Assembly (NCBI GenBank): GCA_013365365.1
Contig: JABVXU010000072.1
Coordinates: 116,823-180,822, forward strand
Direction: 5' to 3'
DNA: 64,000 nt
Source: Cruorifilaria tuberocauda
Lineage: Eukaryota; Nematoda; Chromadorea; Rhabditida; Onchocercidae
Position 1 is the first letter of the stretch; each line of letters opens with the position of its first letter. Below are positions 14,201 to 23,982 of this stretch, one piece after another. The translations under genes were made by a program, and so were the position numbers. Below the pieces are notes generated by a model that was not told the DNA's origin, did no database searches, and saw only the letters and a list, made by a program, of their open reading frames with translations.

Positions 14201-16541
14201 ATCGCAATGTCAAATTTTCCAGATGAAATGATAAGATATCATTTGGAATATCTTAATGAAGGGAAAAGTTAAAGGAAAAATTGAAATCGAACTATTATGT
14301 GATAGGAATGTTTGCTTGGTGATGCACATTTTAATTCGTCCATTAATTAAACTTGAAATTGGACATTGGATGATTTTTGCATCTAAGCAGTCATCTGTAG
14401 GATCACGTAAATTTTCCGTGCAACTGTAGCAATATCTTTTATTTGCAACCTAAAAATTTTACAAAAAAGAGATACTATCAGGAATTCTTTAAGTTTTATT
14501 CATTTCATTTGAATGAAATTTAATTAAAGCATGCAAAATTCCTTTCCTTCTTTCTATTATCTGAAAATTTTCGGATTCTATTTAATTTTCCTGACATTTG
14601 TTTAAAGTTTTAACTTTTTTCTTTTTTTTTGATAGTTTGAAAACTTAAAAATGAAAGAATGAAATTGAAATTAAATTAAGTATAATATTAACTTACAAGA
14701 TTTTGTTGTTCAACTTCAAGAAATGCTGTCATTTCTTGTGGTGTTACAAATTTACTTGCAGCTTTATTCATTTCATCACTGAAATTTGCATACGGATAAA
14801 TTTTCATATACTGATTGATTGACTTTTTCTGAATGAATTCTGATACAATAGACATTTAAAATAGAATGAATAAATTAATTAACCTATGCTTATTTCGTCC
14901 GATACCTGATATTGTTGGTGGAAAATTCGATATTTGATCTGATAATCCTGCAATTTTCCATTATGTTCAAAAAAATTTCAATTAAATTTTCGAAAAAAAG
15001 CTCACTGGTTTCATTTTTTAATCCAAGCTAATTAACTTAATGATTAAATTTCAGATAATAGAATTTTGTTGCAAGTTTACGTAGCATTCACTTACGTGTG
15101 ATATCATGCATTTGACGTGATAAGGAACGATGATTTGTGAAATTTGACTTGTTCTCTTCAGTATTATCACCGCTAGATTTTACTGATTTCAATGTCCCAT
15201 AATGAATATTTGCTTCTTTCTAAAAACAATTTGATAAAACTTGACTAATTAGAAATTTTCTTTCCTCTAACAATATTGTCAAATATACCTGATAAGCGTT
15301 TCGAATTGGTTGATAATTCCATTGCTTTGGATGTGATTGTGATGATATTGAAAATCGTTCATCCTCCTTATCACTGATAGTATCATCATCCGTAATAACA
15401 AAAATTTCCGGATGATTCTGCAAGCAATTCTTGAAATATTCATAGAAGCTTAATAAAGTAGTTCAAAATTTTGCGAGTTTAATTTCAACAAAAGTAAAAT
15501 TTATTAAATTGTAACATTAAATTTTGCTCTACTTAGAATTGAAAAAATAAAAAAACAAATGAGTTCTTTCTTTTTTGATAAATTTCAAATATTTCCCTTT
15601 TTAGCAATATTTAATTATAAAATTTCAATTTACTTCTTCGAAATCAATAAATTGATCGATAATATTTTTCATATTGCAAAAATTTCTCCCACATATGCAA
15701 TATGCTAATTCGTCACCATCGATTTCGATTAAATCACATTCCTCATCAAATGAATATTGCCGCGGTGGAAAGATCCGATAATGATCGTTTTCGCTGATAC
15801 ACTCTTTCATGATCGTATAAGAAGTACCTTGATAAGATAATTGCTAAATGATCATTTTGATATTGATTACTTAAAAATTTTTCATTCTTTTGACGTGACA
15901 GAATAGGTTGTAATAAGTTAAAGATCAAATTATTCCATACCTTATTACCTTTCAATTACTCTATTGAACAGCAAACTTTTTTCAAATATGCAAATTATTT
16001 TAAAGTATAAAATTACAAATTGGGAATTCTTTTTTCACCGTTTTTCACTCGCTTTCGCATTGTGCGACAAAAAATTGATTCGGTGGATTTAAAATTTTTC
16101 GCATAATTAGCACAATCGTAGCGGAATTGTGCATGACAATCACCGCCTTCATCCAAATTTTCCTCACCACAAATGTAGCATTCAAGTGTGGCGGAATCTG
16201 TTAATGTTCTCTATGAATTTTTAAAATTTAAAAGATTATTTCAAACTCTTTGTAAAATATTGATTACATGATTGCATGATTTTGATTAAAGAAGCTAAAA
16301 AAGAAATAGTCCGAAAAAAAAGGATTAAATTAAAAATAAATTGTTTATTTGAATTTTTCCTGTATACTCTTTTCAGTTTATTTACTTCGCCTTGCTACTC
16401 TCTCAAAAAAAATTTTTTACTAAAAAATTGTTTAATCAAAAAATTTTTAAATGAGAAAAGAAATGAATGAATAAATAAACCTTTGAAAAGCGTTAAGCTA
16501 AAAATAGAAATAAAAAATCTGCCAATATTTCCCGTAATCAT
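11296..16541 (-). CDS. Secreted protein with two Ly6/uPAR three-finger domains (517 aa, 13 exons)
   Basis: Exons: 16541-16481, 16197-16039, 15827-15634, 15417-15289, 15219-15096, 14947-14906, 14839-14697, 14449-14293, 13942-13756, 12668-12611, 12453-12380, 12158-12119, 11481-11296; all phases agree. Exon 1 gives a hydrophobic N-terminus like a signal peptide. Domain 1 has ten Cys (27, 30, 41, 49, 64, 83, 104, 117, 119, 124), domain 2 ten Cys (291, 294, 305, 313, 326, 345, 366, 377, 379, 384). Each ends in the C-x-C-x4-C-N signature of Ly6/uPAR proteins, and each is cut by a phase-1 intron at the same point. The linker (about 139-284) and the tail are polar and Ser/Asn-rich. The C-terminus is basic and not hydrophobic, so a GPI anchor is unlikely and secretion is inferred. 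Least certain: exon 1 and the acceptor of the last exon, which lacks a good pyrimidine tract. The partner is unknown; LU domains usually bind proteins or receptors. Confidence 0.75.
12839..13456 (+). mobile_element. Candidate solo LTR or intronic promoter segment
   Basis: This block is richer in GC than its surroundings and sits inside an intron of the minus-strand Ly6 gene. On the plus strand it shows, in order, the 51-bp tandem repeats (U3-like), a TATA box (CTATAAAAGG near 13180), a start-site-like region and a GTTGTT-rich leader. Its outer edges can be read as TGT...ACA, as in LTRs. No target-site duplication was found at these edges, and no retroelement genes are nearby. A cryptic or real plus-strand promoter is an equal alternative. 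Plus-strand ORFs of 60-80 codons here have no recognisable features. Confidence 0.3.
12931..13032. repeat. 51-bp tandem repeat, two copies
   Basis: Two adjacent 51-base copies (12931-12981 and 12982-13032), each starting CAGATATTCC and containing ACTGATAGATCCGTC. They differ at a handful of positions. A more degenerate third copy appears to precede them from about 12862. The array lies in an intron of the Ly6-domain gene, just upstream of a TATA-containing segment. Confidence 0.8.
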
Positions 16542-18834
16542 TGTTTGTTTCGATAAAAAATTTCCAATTTTTGTATAGCTAAAAATATAACAAATAATAT
16601 TAATATTTGAACGAATAAATTTGCGGAAAGTAAACAAATATATGGATAAAATTGATGCATTAAATCAAATAATTAAAAATTAAATCAAATTTAATTGATA
16701 TTTAGTAGAATTTATCATTTAATAAAGAAAAACTAGCTAACAGCTAACAAAAAATTGTTAACGCCATAAATTCATCGCTTTTTATGACAGTGAATTTATG
16801 GCGCTACAAAAATAAACGAAAAAAAGTTTCGATAAAAAATAAATCGAAATGAGTTGCGATTGGAAGATGGGAAATAAAAAAGAATGAAACAGGAAAAACT
16901 TCTTCAACAGAATCCGGAACACTCAGATCAAAAGATGAATTTTAAAGTAAATAGTTGATGCACCACTGAGCGCAATTTATGCATATGCATTTATTTTCAT
17001 TCATTCCAACAGGTAACACAGGTGTCCCGAAAATATCCATCCGACTAATCCGGCACGATTAGTGGTATTTTTGACCTCAATTCCTTTCAATTATAGAACT
17101 AATAGTTTGAGCAAATTCATAAAAATAATATTATCAAAAAAAAAATACATATTAAAAGTTTCTCAATTTCGATTCTATTTCGAGAAAATTCTGCAAAAAA
17201 AATTTGAAATATTGAATAATCTATTATAATTTTATGGAAAATTAGTTTTTCAGCACGAAAAAATATATTTTAAAAAACTTTAGATTAAATAATTGAATTG
17301 GAATTATTGATTTCATCAAATTCATTTGCAGTATTTAAATTTGGTCTCAAAAATTTTTCTTCAAATTATTCAAATCAATATGAATGAATTGATTTTCATC
17401 ACATAAATATAATAAAGTTTTCATTTTATATCTATGATTTAACAACAGTAATTTCGTTGTGTAATAATAAACTTTATTCAATTTATTATTTTGAACTCCA
17501 AGCTTCTATTATAGGTTGCAAGTGAAAGGTAATTAATTAGCAGAAATAACAAGCAAAAAAGCTAAGGTGGAATTCGTCAATTTGAATGACATGGCACAAG
17601 TAGAAGTGTTAAATGACAAAATGATGAATTACTTTCAATTGAGTCAAACAGTCAGGTGGTTCTTCGGCAAAGCTACTCTTGTAAAATCATTTGAAACTCC
17701 GCAAAAATTTCGAGAATTTAAGGATGTATATACTTAGCTAAGCAAATGCACTAATACTTCATGTTGGCGCATTTGTCGCCCTTTCACTTGCATTTTTTGC
17801 TTGTTGATTAATAATCGAATATCAGCTATTGCTATCATTATAACAGTGATAGCAATTATTGTTATTATTACTTGTGCAGAATTAAATTACTATCATTATC
17901 ACTGCACTATTCGTTTCAATAATTAATTTATGTGGGAAAGTTATCATCGTAAAGTTATATTAATCTAAGTTTTTGCAGTTATGATAAACTGATAATTCTG
18001 TTTCAATTTGGATGATAATCTGTTGAAATGAATGAATGTTAAACCAATATGCATTGATAATACTGATAACTGATATACTAATTATTTGAAATTACATCAA
18101 ACTATTGGCCGATTCTTTACTATTCAAAAAGGTAGAGGACATTGGAAATTTTTAATTTTATTAATTACATTCATCGTTAAATTCAAAAATGTAATTAAAG
18201 TAGAAGAAATCAAATTTAGAATGTTATAAATTTTCTTTATTTCCTATTTTTCTGATATAATTTATGTTTTTGAAATGAAAAATAGAATCAAAGCATGTGA
18301 TTCATCGAATTGAATATATTTAAATTTAATTTAATTTATATTATATTAGTAGTGATTTCATTTTGTTGAAAATATTATATTATTCTAAATGCTTAAGCAA
18401 ATAAATTAATCGTAAGCCAAATCAATTTAATATTTCCAATAGTTTTAAAATGAAATATGAAAAGATTTTGAATGATCGTTTGGCAGAAGAAAGCTGAATT
18501 TTATAAATTATTAACTTACAGTATTGCTATTGCTAATTTATTATACCATTTCATTTCTTGTGGTGTCTAATTTACTTTTAAAAATAAGAAATAATGATAT
18601 CATATAATGAATGATTATAATTATCTTAGTAATGAAATGATGATAATTTTAAAATTTATCTCAATTGAGAATGATTGAACTAATTGATTTGGAGTAAATG
18701 AATTCTCGGAAGACTAATTTAATCAAAATATTAGTACTTTGGCTTATGATTTGATCATTGATCCTTATGATTTGATTTATGGTTGGAGCAATATCAGGTC
18801 ATTTTTTTAATGACTTAAATCATATCATATCATT
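16542..18834. other. Intergenic; one exon-like ORF near an inverted repeat
   Basis: AT-rich DNA between two minus-strand genes. The only notable content is a plus-strand open stretch from about 17535 to 17737 lying between 13-bp inverted repeats (listed separately). Nothing else supportable was seen. Confidence 0.5.
17517..17792. repeat. 13-bp inverted repeat flanking an ORF (possible relic element)
   Basis: TGCAAGTGAAAGG at 17517-17529 is repeated exactly in inverse orientation at 17780-17792. Between them lies a plus-strand open frame of about 66 codons (17535-17737) with a mixed, protein-like composition including RWFFGK, but no start codon near its 5' end. A direct AACAAGCAAAAAA motif also recurs beside both arms. 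This could be a small degenerate transposon relic or a stray exon. No target-site duplication was seen. Confidence 0.3.
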
Positions 18835-19757
18835 TTAAACTTTCTTTATCTGTTGACCATGGATATTTTTTGCACCTTCTCGAAGTAATTCAATTTCATC
18901 TTTTGCGCCAAAGTTCACTTTTGGCGCTGTTATCTGTAATGTAAAAATTTCAATCTTTAAATAAATCATTAAGGAAACTAAAAAAATTATAGAATTTTAA
19001 ATTAATTAAAAATCTTAAATTGGTATCTTAAAAATTTTCATGAAATATTTAGGGTTGATATTTTTGATTTAAAAGAGGACATGATCCATTTTTAATTATT
19101 TTAACATATTTTGAAGTTTTTTGAAGCAAAAAAAAAGTGAAATGATAATTTTTTTCTTGCTTTTCCAAATGAATATTTTTTATAGCTAATATAATATTAA
19201 TAAAAAATTGATTCATTTTCAATTTTCGTATATTTTTCGCAAACAACTATGTAGAATCGTAATAAGATAATTTTTTTAAACTAATTTATGCAAAATTTGA
19301 ATACTACAACAAATCTATTATTAGCCAAAATTCATTTTTAGAATTCAGAAACGGCATAGGAAATAAAAATTAATTGAAATAAATTGTGGTAAAAGAGAAT
19401 TTTGTGTTTTTTTTCTTATTTTGATTTATTGTCGTCCGATAATTTAAACTGTAAAATAATTTAATGAAATTACCACTTATTTCATCAACATAGGTTAAGT
19501 AATACTATAATAATACGACGTTGATACAGTTTAATTCTAAAAATATTACTTCTAACTTCTACTTGTAAGACATATAAACTAAGTTTATCATTGCATAATG
19601 ATATCTTATCATTGATTAAACAAGAATAGCAAAATACCGATGAAGGTGATGGTGGTGGTGATATCGGTGATAAATTTTGTGTTTTCTCTTCTGCAATAAT
19701 TTTAACGTGACTTTGACTAATTCCACCGCGCGATAAAATTCCCTTCTTCTCCGACAT
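18835..19757 (-). CDS. Small hypothetical protein (72 aa, 2 exons)
   Basis: Not recognised. Exon 1 is 19757-19638 (40 codons) and exon 2 is 18933-18835 (32 codons plus TAA). The junction is phase 0, TCG|GTATTT to ATTACAG|ATA. The product starts Met-Ser-Glu-Lys-Lys, has a polar first half, a Ser/Pro-rich hinge at about residues 31-40, and a second half with the motif KVNFGAKDEIELLREGAKNI, predicted helical. There is no signal peptide, membrane segment or cysteine, so a cytosolic or nuclear role is likely. The Pro/Ser hinge and acidic-basic helix recall small regulatory or microtubule-binding proteins, but no family can be named. Codon and splice consistency make it a credible complete gene. 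Confidence 0.6.
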
Positions 19758-20483
19758 CCTAATTCAAATTCAAATTGATTTAAATTCAAATTTGAGAAAA
19801 CTCTGAATTTTTTTTATTATCAACAATGTTGTAAACATTTCCAAATGTTTTTTTTCTCGCATTTATTTCACATATATTTTCGTTTTTTTTTCTTAATCTT
19901 TCAATTTTGATTGTTTAGTTAGCAATTTGATTAGATTCAAAATAAATTAAATAATATATTTGTTCTCTCTGGAAAGGTTAAATACTTGGTGATCGATTTT
20001 TTTAAATTTCATATCAATTCGTATCATTTGGATTTTGAATTTCAATTAGTTTTTTTATTTACAATTTATCGTTATCAATCGTTTATTCGTTTATTTGTTC
20101 AAAATTGTTAACAGTAATCAAGTTGTTCAATCGTTTAAAAAAATTGTTGAATTAAATTTTGATATAATCTTACAGCTGTGAAAAAAACGAGAAAAAATTA
20201 ATAACTGACTTAATTAAATCGATCGATTCGGCGTACAAATAGATTTGAAGAAAAAAGTCGTAAAATTAAAATTAAACCTATCAGTTATTGATGCTTTAAT
20301 CAAAATGACTAAATATTATTTATTCTTTGCTTCATTAGAAATTTATTTATAATTTGATTTTGAAAAAACGAATTTTAATATAACAATAATATGCAAATAA
20401 TTTTCTCGTGTAATATTTACACGTACGTGTCAATTACTATTGCTATATAAGAAATTTCTTAATCATTTCAAGTTCATTTTCAG
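19758..20483. other. Intergenic, divergent promoter region
   Basis: This AT-rich stretch separates the minus-strand 72-residue gene from the plus-strand basic-protein gene, so it should contain both promoters. A plus-strand TTCATTTTCAG ends at 20483 and could be the trans-splice acceptor for the gene beginning at 20576. No TATA box was assigned. Confidence 0.4.
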
Positions 20484-20497
20484 ATTTTATTGGTAGA

Positions 20498-20553
20498 GAA
20501 CGGTGACGGCAGTAACGTGAAGAACGGTGACGGCAGTAACGTGAAGAACGGTG
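20498..20553 (+). repeat. 24-bp tandem repeat in a 5' leader
   Basis: Two perfect copies of a 24-base unit (20498-20521 and 20522-20545) followed by the first eight bases of a third. The unit begins GAACGGTGACGG and is GC-rich compared with everything around it. It lies between a candidate trans-splice acceptor at 20483 and the ATG at 20576, so it is probably transcribed as 5' UTR. Confidence 0.85.
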
Positions 20554-20575
20554 TACGCTTGTGATATTTGAGTTA

Positions 20576-22697
20576 ATGTATCACAATAAGGGAAAAAGAC
20601 GAACTGAGCCGGATTCAGTAAGACGAAGGTGTGATTATCATTATCTTATCACTATAATCATCCATCTCGTCATTTTTTCATAATAACTCAATTTATGCAA
20701 CATTGAAATGATAGCATTTGCATTTTAGATCAATTCTAATTATGAATTATGATATTATTAACTAATTTATTTTAACTTATCGTCGTCATTTTTTTTCAAG
20801 TGGTTATGAACCATTAGCGCAATTAGAACGCTCACAAATACCGCCAGATTATTTGGTGCATGAGACAAAAGATGGACGATTAGTATGATGATTTATACTA
20901 ATTTATTTTCAAATTATTTAGAATATAGAAATTGAAAATTACAAAAAAATTTGAGGTTTCAATTATTAACAAATAAATTTTACATTTAGAAACTTTATTT
21001 CTGAAATAATTTTCAGAATATTTTTTGTATGATTCCTAATTAATACTCATGCTTTAGATTAAGCTAATAGTGATAGAGCAGGAGGAGAAGCAGTAGTTGC
21101 TTGATGCTTATTTATTTTTCTTTTTAACAGCTCAGTCATAGTTATGAAGTTGAATGGCCAAATCGTCCACAGTTCGGTCGCTATGCGGAAGAAAAGGATG
21201 TATTGCTAATTTTTTAATTAAAAACTTTTAAATTTTATTTTATTGCACCAATAGATTAATGTTTTTCTCTTTCCAAAAAAAAAAAAAAAACGATTAAATT
21301 TTTTTCTGAAAATTACTTAACGCTAGTAAAATGGATGTAATCTTCCTCATAGGAAACAACTTCATCACCTTATGTAAAAGTACAATCCAAGAAGCATTAT
21401 CATCGACGAGATCGTCCAAAAGATGAGACACACACGTACGTCACTTACTTAGATTAATCAAAAATATCAAATACTAGTACTGCTCATCATATAGTAACTG
21501 GTAAACATCGAGAAATGATGATCATCTTTATAATAAATATTAATAATCATTGTTTTATCATTAAGTTGGGACAAAAAAAAATGAAATGAATTACGTATTT
21601 GTAATGAGATAATAGTATTCATTAATAGTTTCATAATTAGTACTTTTCTTTAAGGGATAAAGTATATCGTGAAAAAACAAAGAGTTATAAAAAGAGTTCT
21701 CGTCATGATCATTCAACTAAAAAAGTTAGCTAAAAGTTAATTTCTCATAAATTAAAATTTGAAATAATGAAAAGGAAGAAGTAAATGAATGTCATTTTCA
21801 CTCTCATCTCATAATATTTTTTATTTTTTATCATTTCCATCATTTTTTTCAGTAATTTTGAAAAAAAAAACTGCCAATTTGTTAATTAATTTAATGAAAC
21901 CATTATTCGATCAAAATTTTCAATTCTTTCCACTATCTAAAAATTCGATCAACGTTTTATAGTTGTATATGTCTATCACAAATTTCTTTATATTTTAATT
22001 ATGTATCTTTGTATTAGGCAAAATTTGGTAAAAGAATTAAAAATGGAGATGATTACTATTTATTTGTTGGTAAGTAATTTTTATTGATTCCAAAATTAAA
22101 AAATTTTTCCAATACCTTTCACATTCTTTTAAAAAAAAATCATTTAGAATAGTTTAGAAGCAATATACTATAAAATAGTATATTGATGGTTTTAAAACCT
22201 ATCGATCACAGATAAAAAATATTTCTATTTAAAAAAACTGATATATAGGTAGGCTTAAATGTTATATTTATCATCATTCTCGGAATTCCTTAATTTCCTG
22301 ATTATCAATTAGCTTATTTTACTGCTTTAACTGACTTATTATATATTCATTGATCATTATTACACCTGCTCCAACTCCTAAACTACATTCCGTTTTGCTC
22401 TGATCGGTAATCTCAAGAGCTGTATTAAATATTAAAGGATTTATATTAAATATACAGTATTAAAGGCTTGCACAATTTTTCAATATTTTTCTTAGTTGAG
22501 ATACATTTGATTATTTCTCTTTATAAATTCCTCACTTGAAAACAGGTGCTTTTTGATTTCATTAAATATTTATTAGTAAGCTTTAATGAGCTCATATAAG
22601 TTGTTGTTTAGCATACTACGGTGGAATTAATTATATTAGATCGGAGAAATTATTAGCAGCAATAATTCGTCGTTTTTGTCGTATTGATCAGAAATGA
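20576..22697 (+). CDS. Basic hypothetical protein (164 aa, 7 exons; possible 121-aa alternative form)
   Basis: Not recognised. Exons: 20576-20628, 20801-20882, 21131-21199, 21353-21435, 21655-21724, 22018-22069, 22612-22697; all junctions agree in phase and the last ends in TGA. The N-terminal third is basic then acidic with a Pro-Pro-Asp-Tyr turn. The middle (about residues 80-123) is very rich in Lys, Arg, His, Ser and Tyr. The C-terminal 40 residues are better ordered, with DDYYLFV and YYGGINY followed by a basic amphipathic helix. No signal peptide or membrane span is seen, and nuclear or nucleic-acid binding is only a guess. Exon 5 uses a GTTAGC donor; if it is not used, translation continues three codons to TAA at 21731-21733, giving a 121-residue protein. 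A GC-rich 24-bp repeat lies in the leader. Confidence 0.65.
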
Positions 22698-23378
22698 ACG
22701 ATACTGATAAGATAACATTGAAATTTGATTAAAAATGAATATGTTCGATTAGCATTTTCCCTCATCTTTTTCGTATTCTGATTTTGATTAAAATGAATTG
22801 AATTTACTGCTAAAATAATATTTCGATCCCTTTCTCCTATTAACATTAGCTGCTAAATACAATTCAAATATATTAGAAAAGTAAAACAACGAAAAATATC
22901 TTTGCAATAACTTATCAATTAGTGGTTTGAAATTCTTAAGATTATTAGTGAGGAAGAAAAGAGTGAAACGAATAAATTAACTTATTTACTTTCGAAATTC
23001 TCATCATTCTTCCATCACTTTGCTATTGATCACAGTGTGATTTTTCCCTCCCCCATCTTCTTCCGTTCCTTTAAGCATAAAACATTTTGAGCAGAAAAAA
23101 AAAACAGCATGATCGGAAAAGATTTTTTTAAGAGAATTTTTTTCTTCATTTAATTGATTTTTGTTCAGATTAAAATTAAAAGTTAGCAAACGGAGAAATT
23201 GATTTTATTTTGATACTTATTCAGTTATTCGACAAATTAACTGATAAATAAGATATGTAAAGAATTCATAATGAATAATTTCTATTTAAATCACTTGCTG
23301 ATATCTACTTGTGGTGGTAGATGAAATTAAAATTTATCTCAAATTAAGTTAAAATTAATTAATTGAGGTGCACAAACG
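22698..23378. other. Intergenic between two plus-strand genes
   Basis: AT-rich, no ORF with protein-like composition. It should contain the 3' end of the basic-protein gene and the promoter of the SH2-like gene. Confidence 0.6.
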
Positions 23379-23982
23379 ATGAGTGATGTATCGAAATTGC
23401 TTCGTCAAAATGATTTTCGACTCTATTATCAGGTACCATCATCAACCGAAAATGCTATACCAATTCGTATACCACTTTGTTTGGCTTATATGAGTGCTGC
23501 AGGAAAGGTAATTTAATTAATGCCTGAATTTAGATAACTCTAATAGAATCTATAATGAAAATCTGAAATGAATTTACTCATTCAAAAAAGAAGAGAGCCA
23601 AAATTACTATTCGAATATAATATAATAAGCATAATATAATCAATATAATATAATATAATCATTAAATATAATCAGCTGAAGATAAAAGTAATTGAAGGAA
23701 GGAAATATTAATTTGAATTATTTTTCAATTTTTCAAAAAAAAAAGAAATTAGAGAATCATTTTTAGATCCATCATTTTCCGATCGTATGTACTGTAGATG
23801 AATGGACTGGTAGGGAATCATGGCGTGTACTGTACGCTGATCCAAGGCTTTCCTCATTTGCAACGTTATCAGATCTGGTGAAATATCACAAAATTTATTC
23901 CTACATGGATCCAAAAACCGGAGCAATTGATACATTTCCGGTCTGGAAAGGCGCTGTGATTGACTTTGATGAGAGTGACTGA
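23379..23982 (+). CDS. Small protein resembling a degenerate SH2 domain (114 aa, 2 exons)
   Basis: Exon 1 is 23379-23507 (43 codons) and exon 2 is 23767-23982 (71 codons plus TGA), with a phase-0 junction AAG|GTAATT to TTTTAG|ATC. Almost the whole protein can be laid along an SH2 fold. DFRLYYQ is at the place of the FLVR strand, IPLCLAYMSAAG then IHHFPI match the pattern of a strand followed by the G-K-x-x-H-x-x-I turn, and FATLSDLVKYHK matches the conserved F-x-S-L-x-x-L-V-x-Y-Y segment. The usual phosphotyrosine-binding Arg of the FLVR motif is not clearly in register, so binding to phosphotyrosine may be lost. No kinase or SH3 partner domain is attached. The assignment is by pattern only. 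An antisense open frame of 119 codons over exon 2 is a shadow. Confidence 0.6.
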
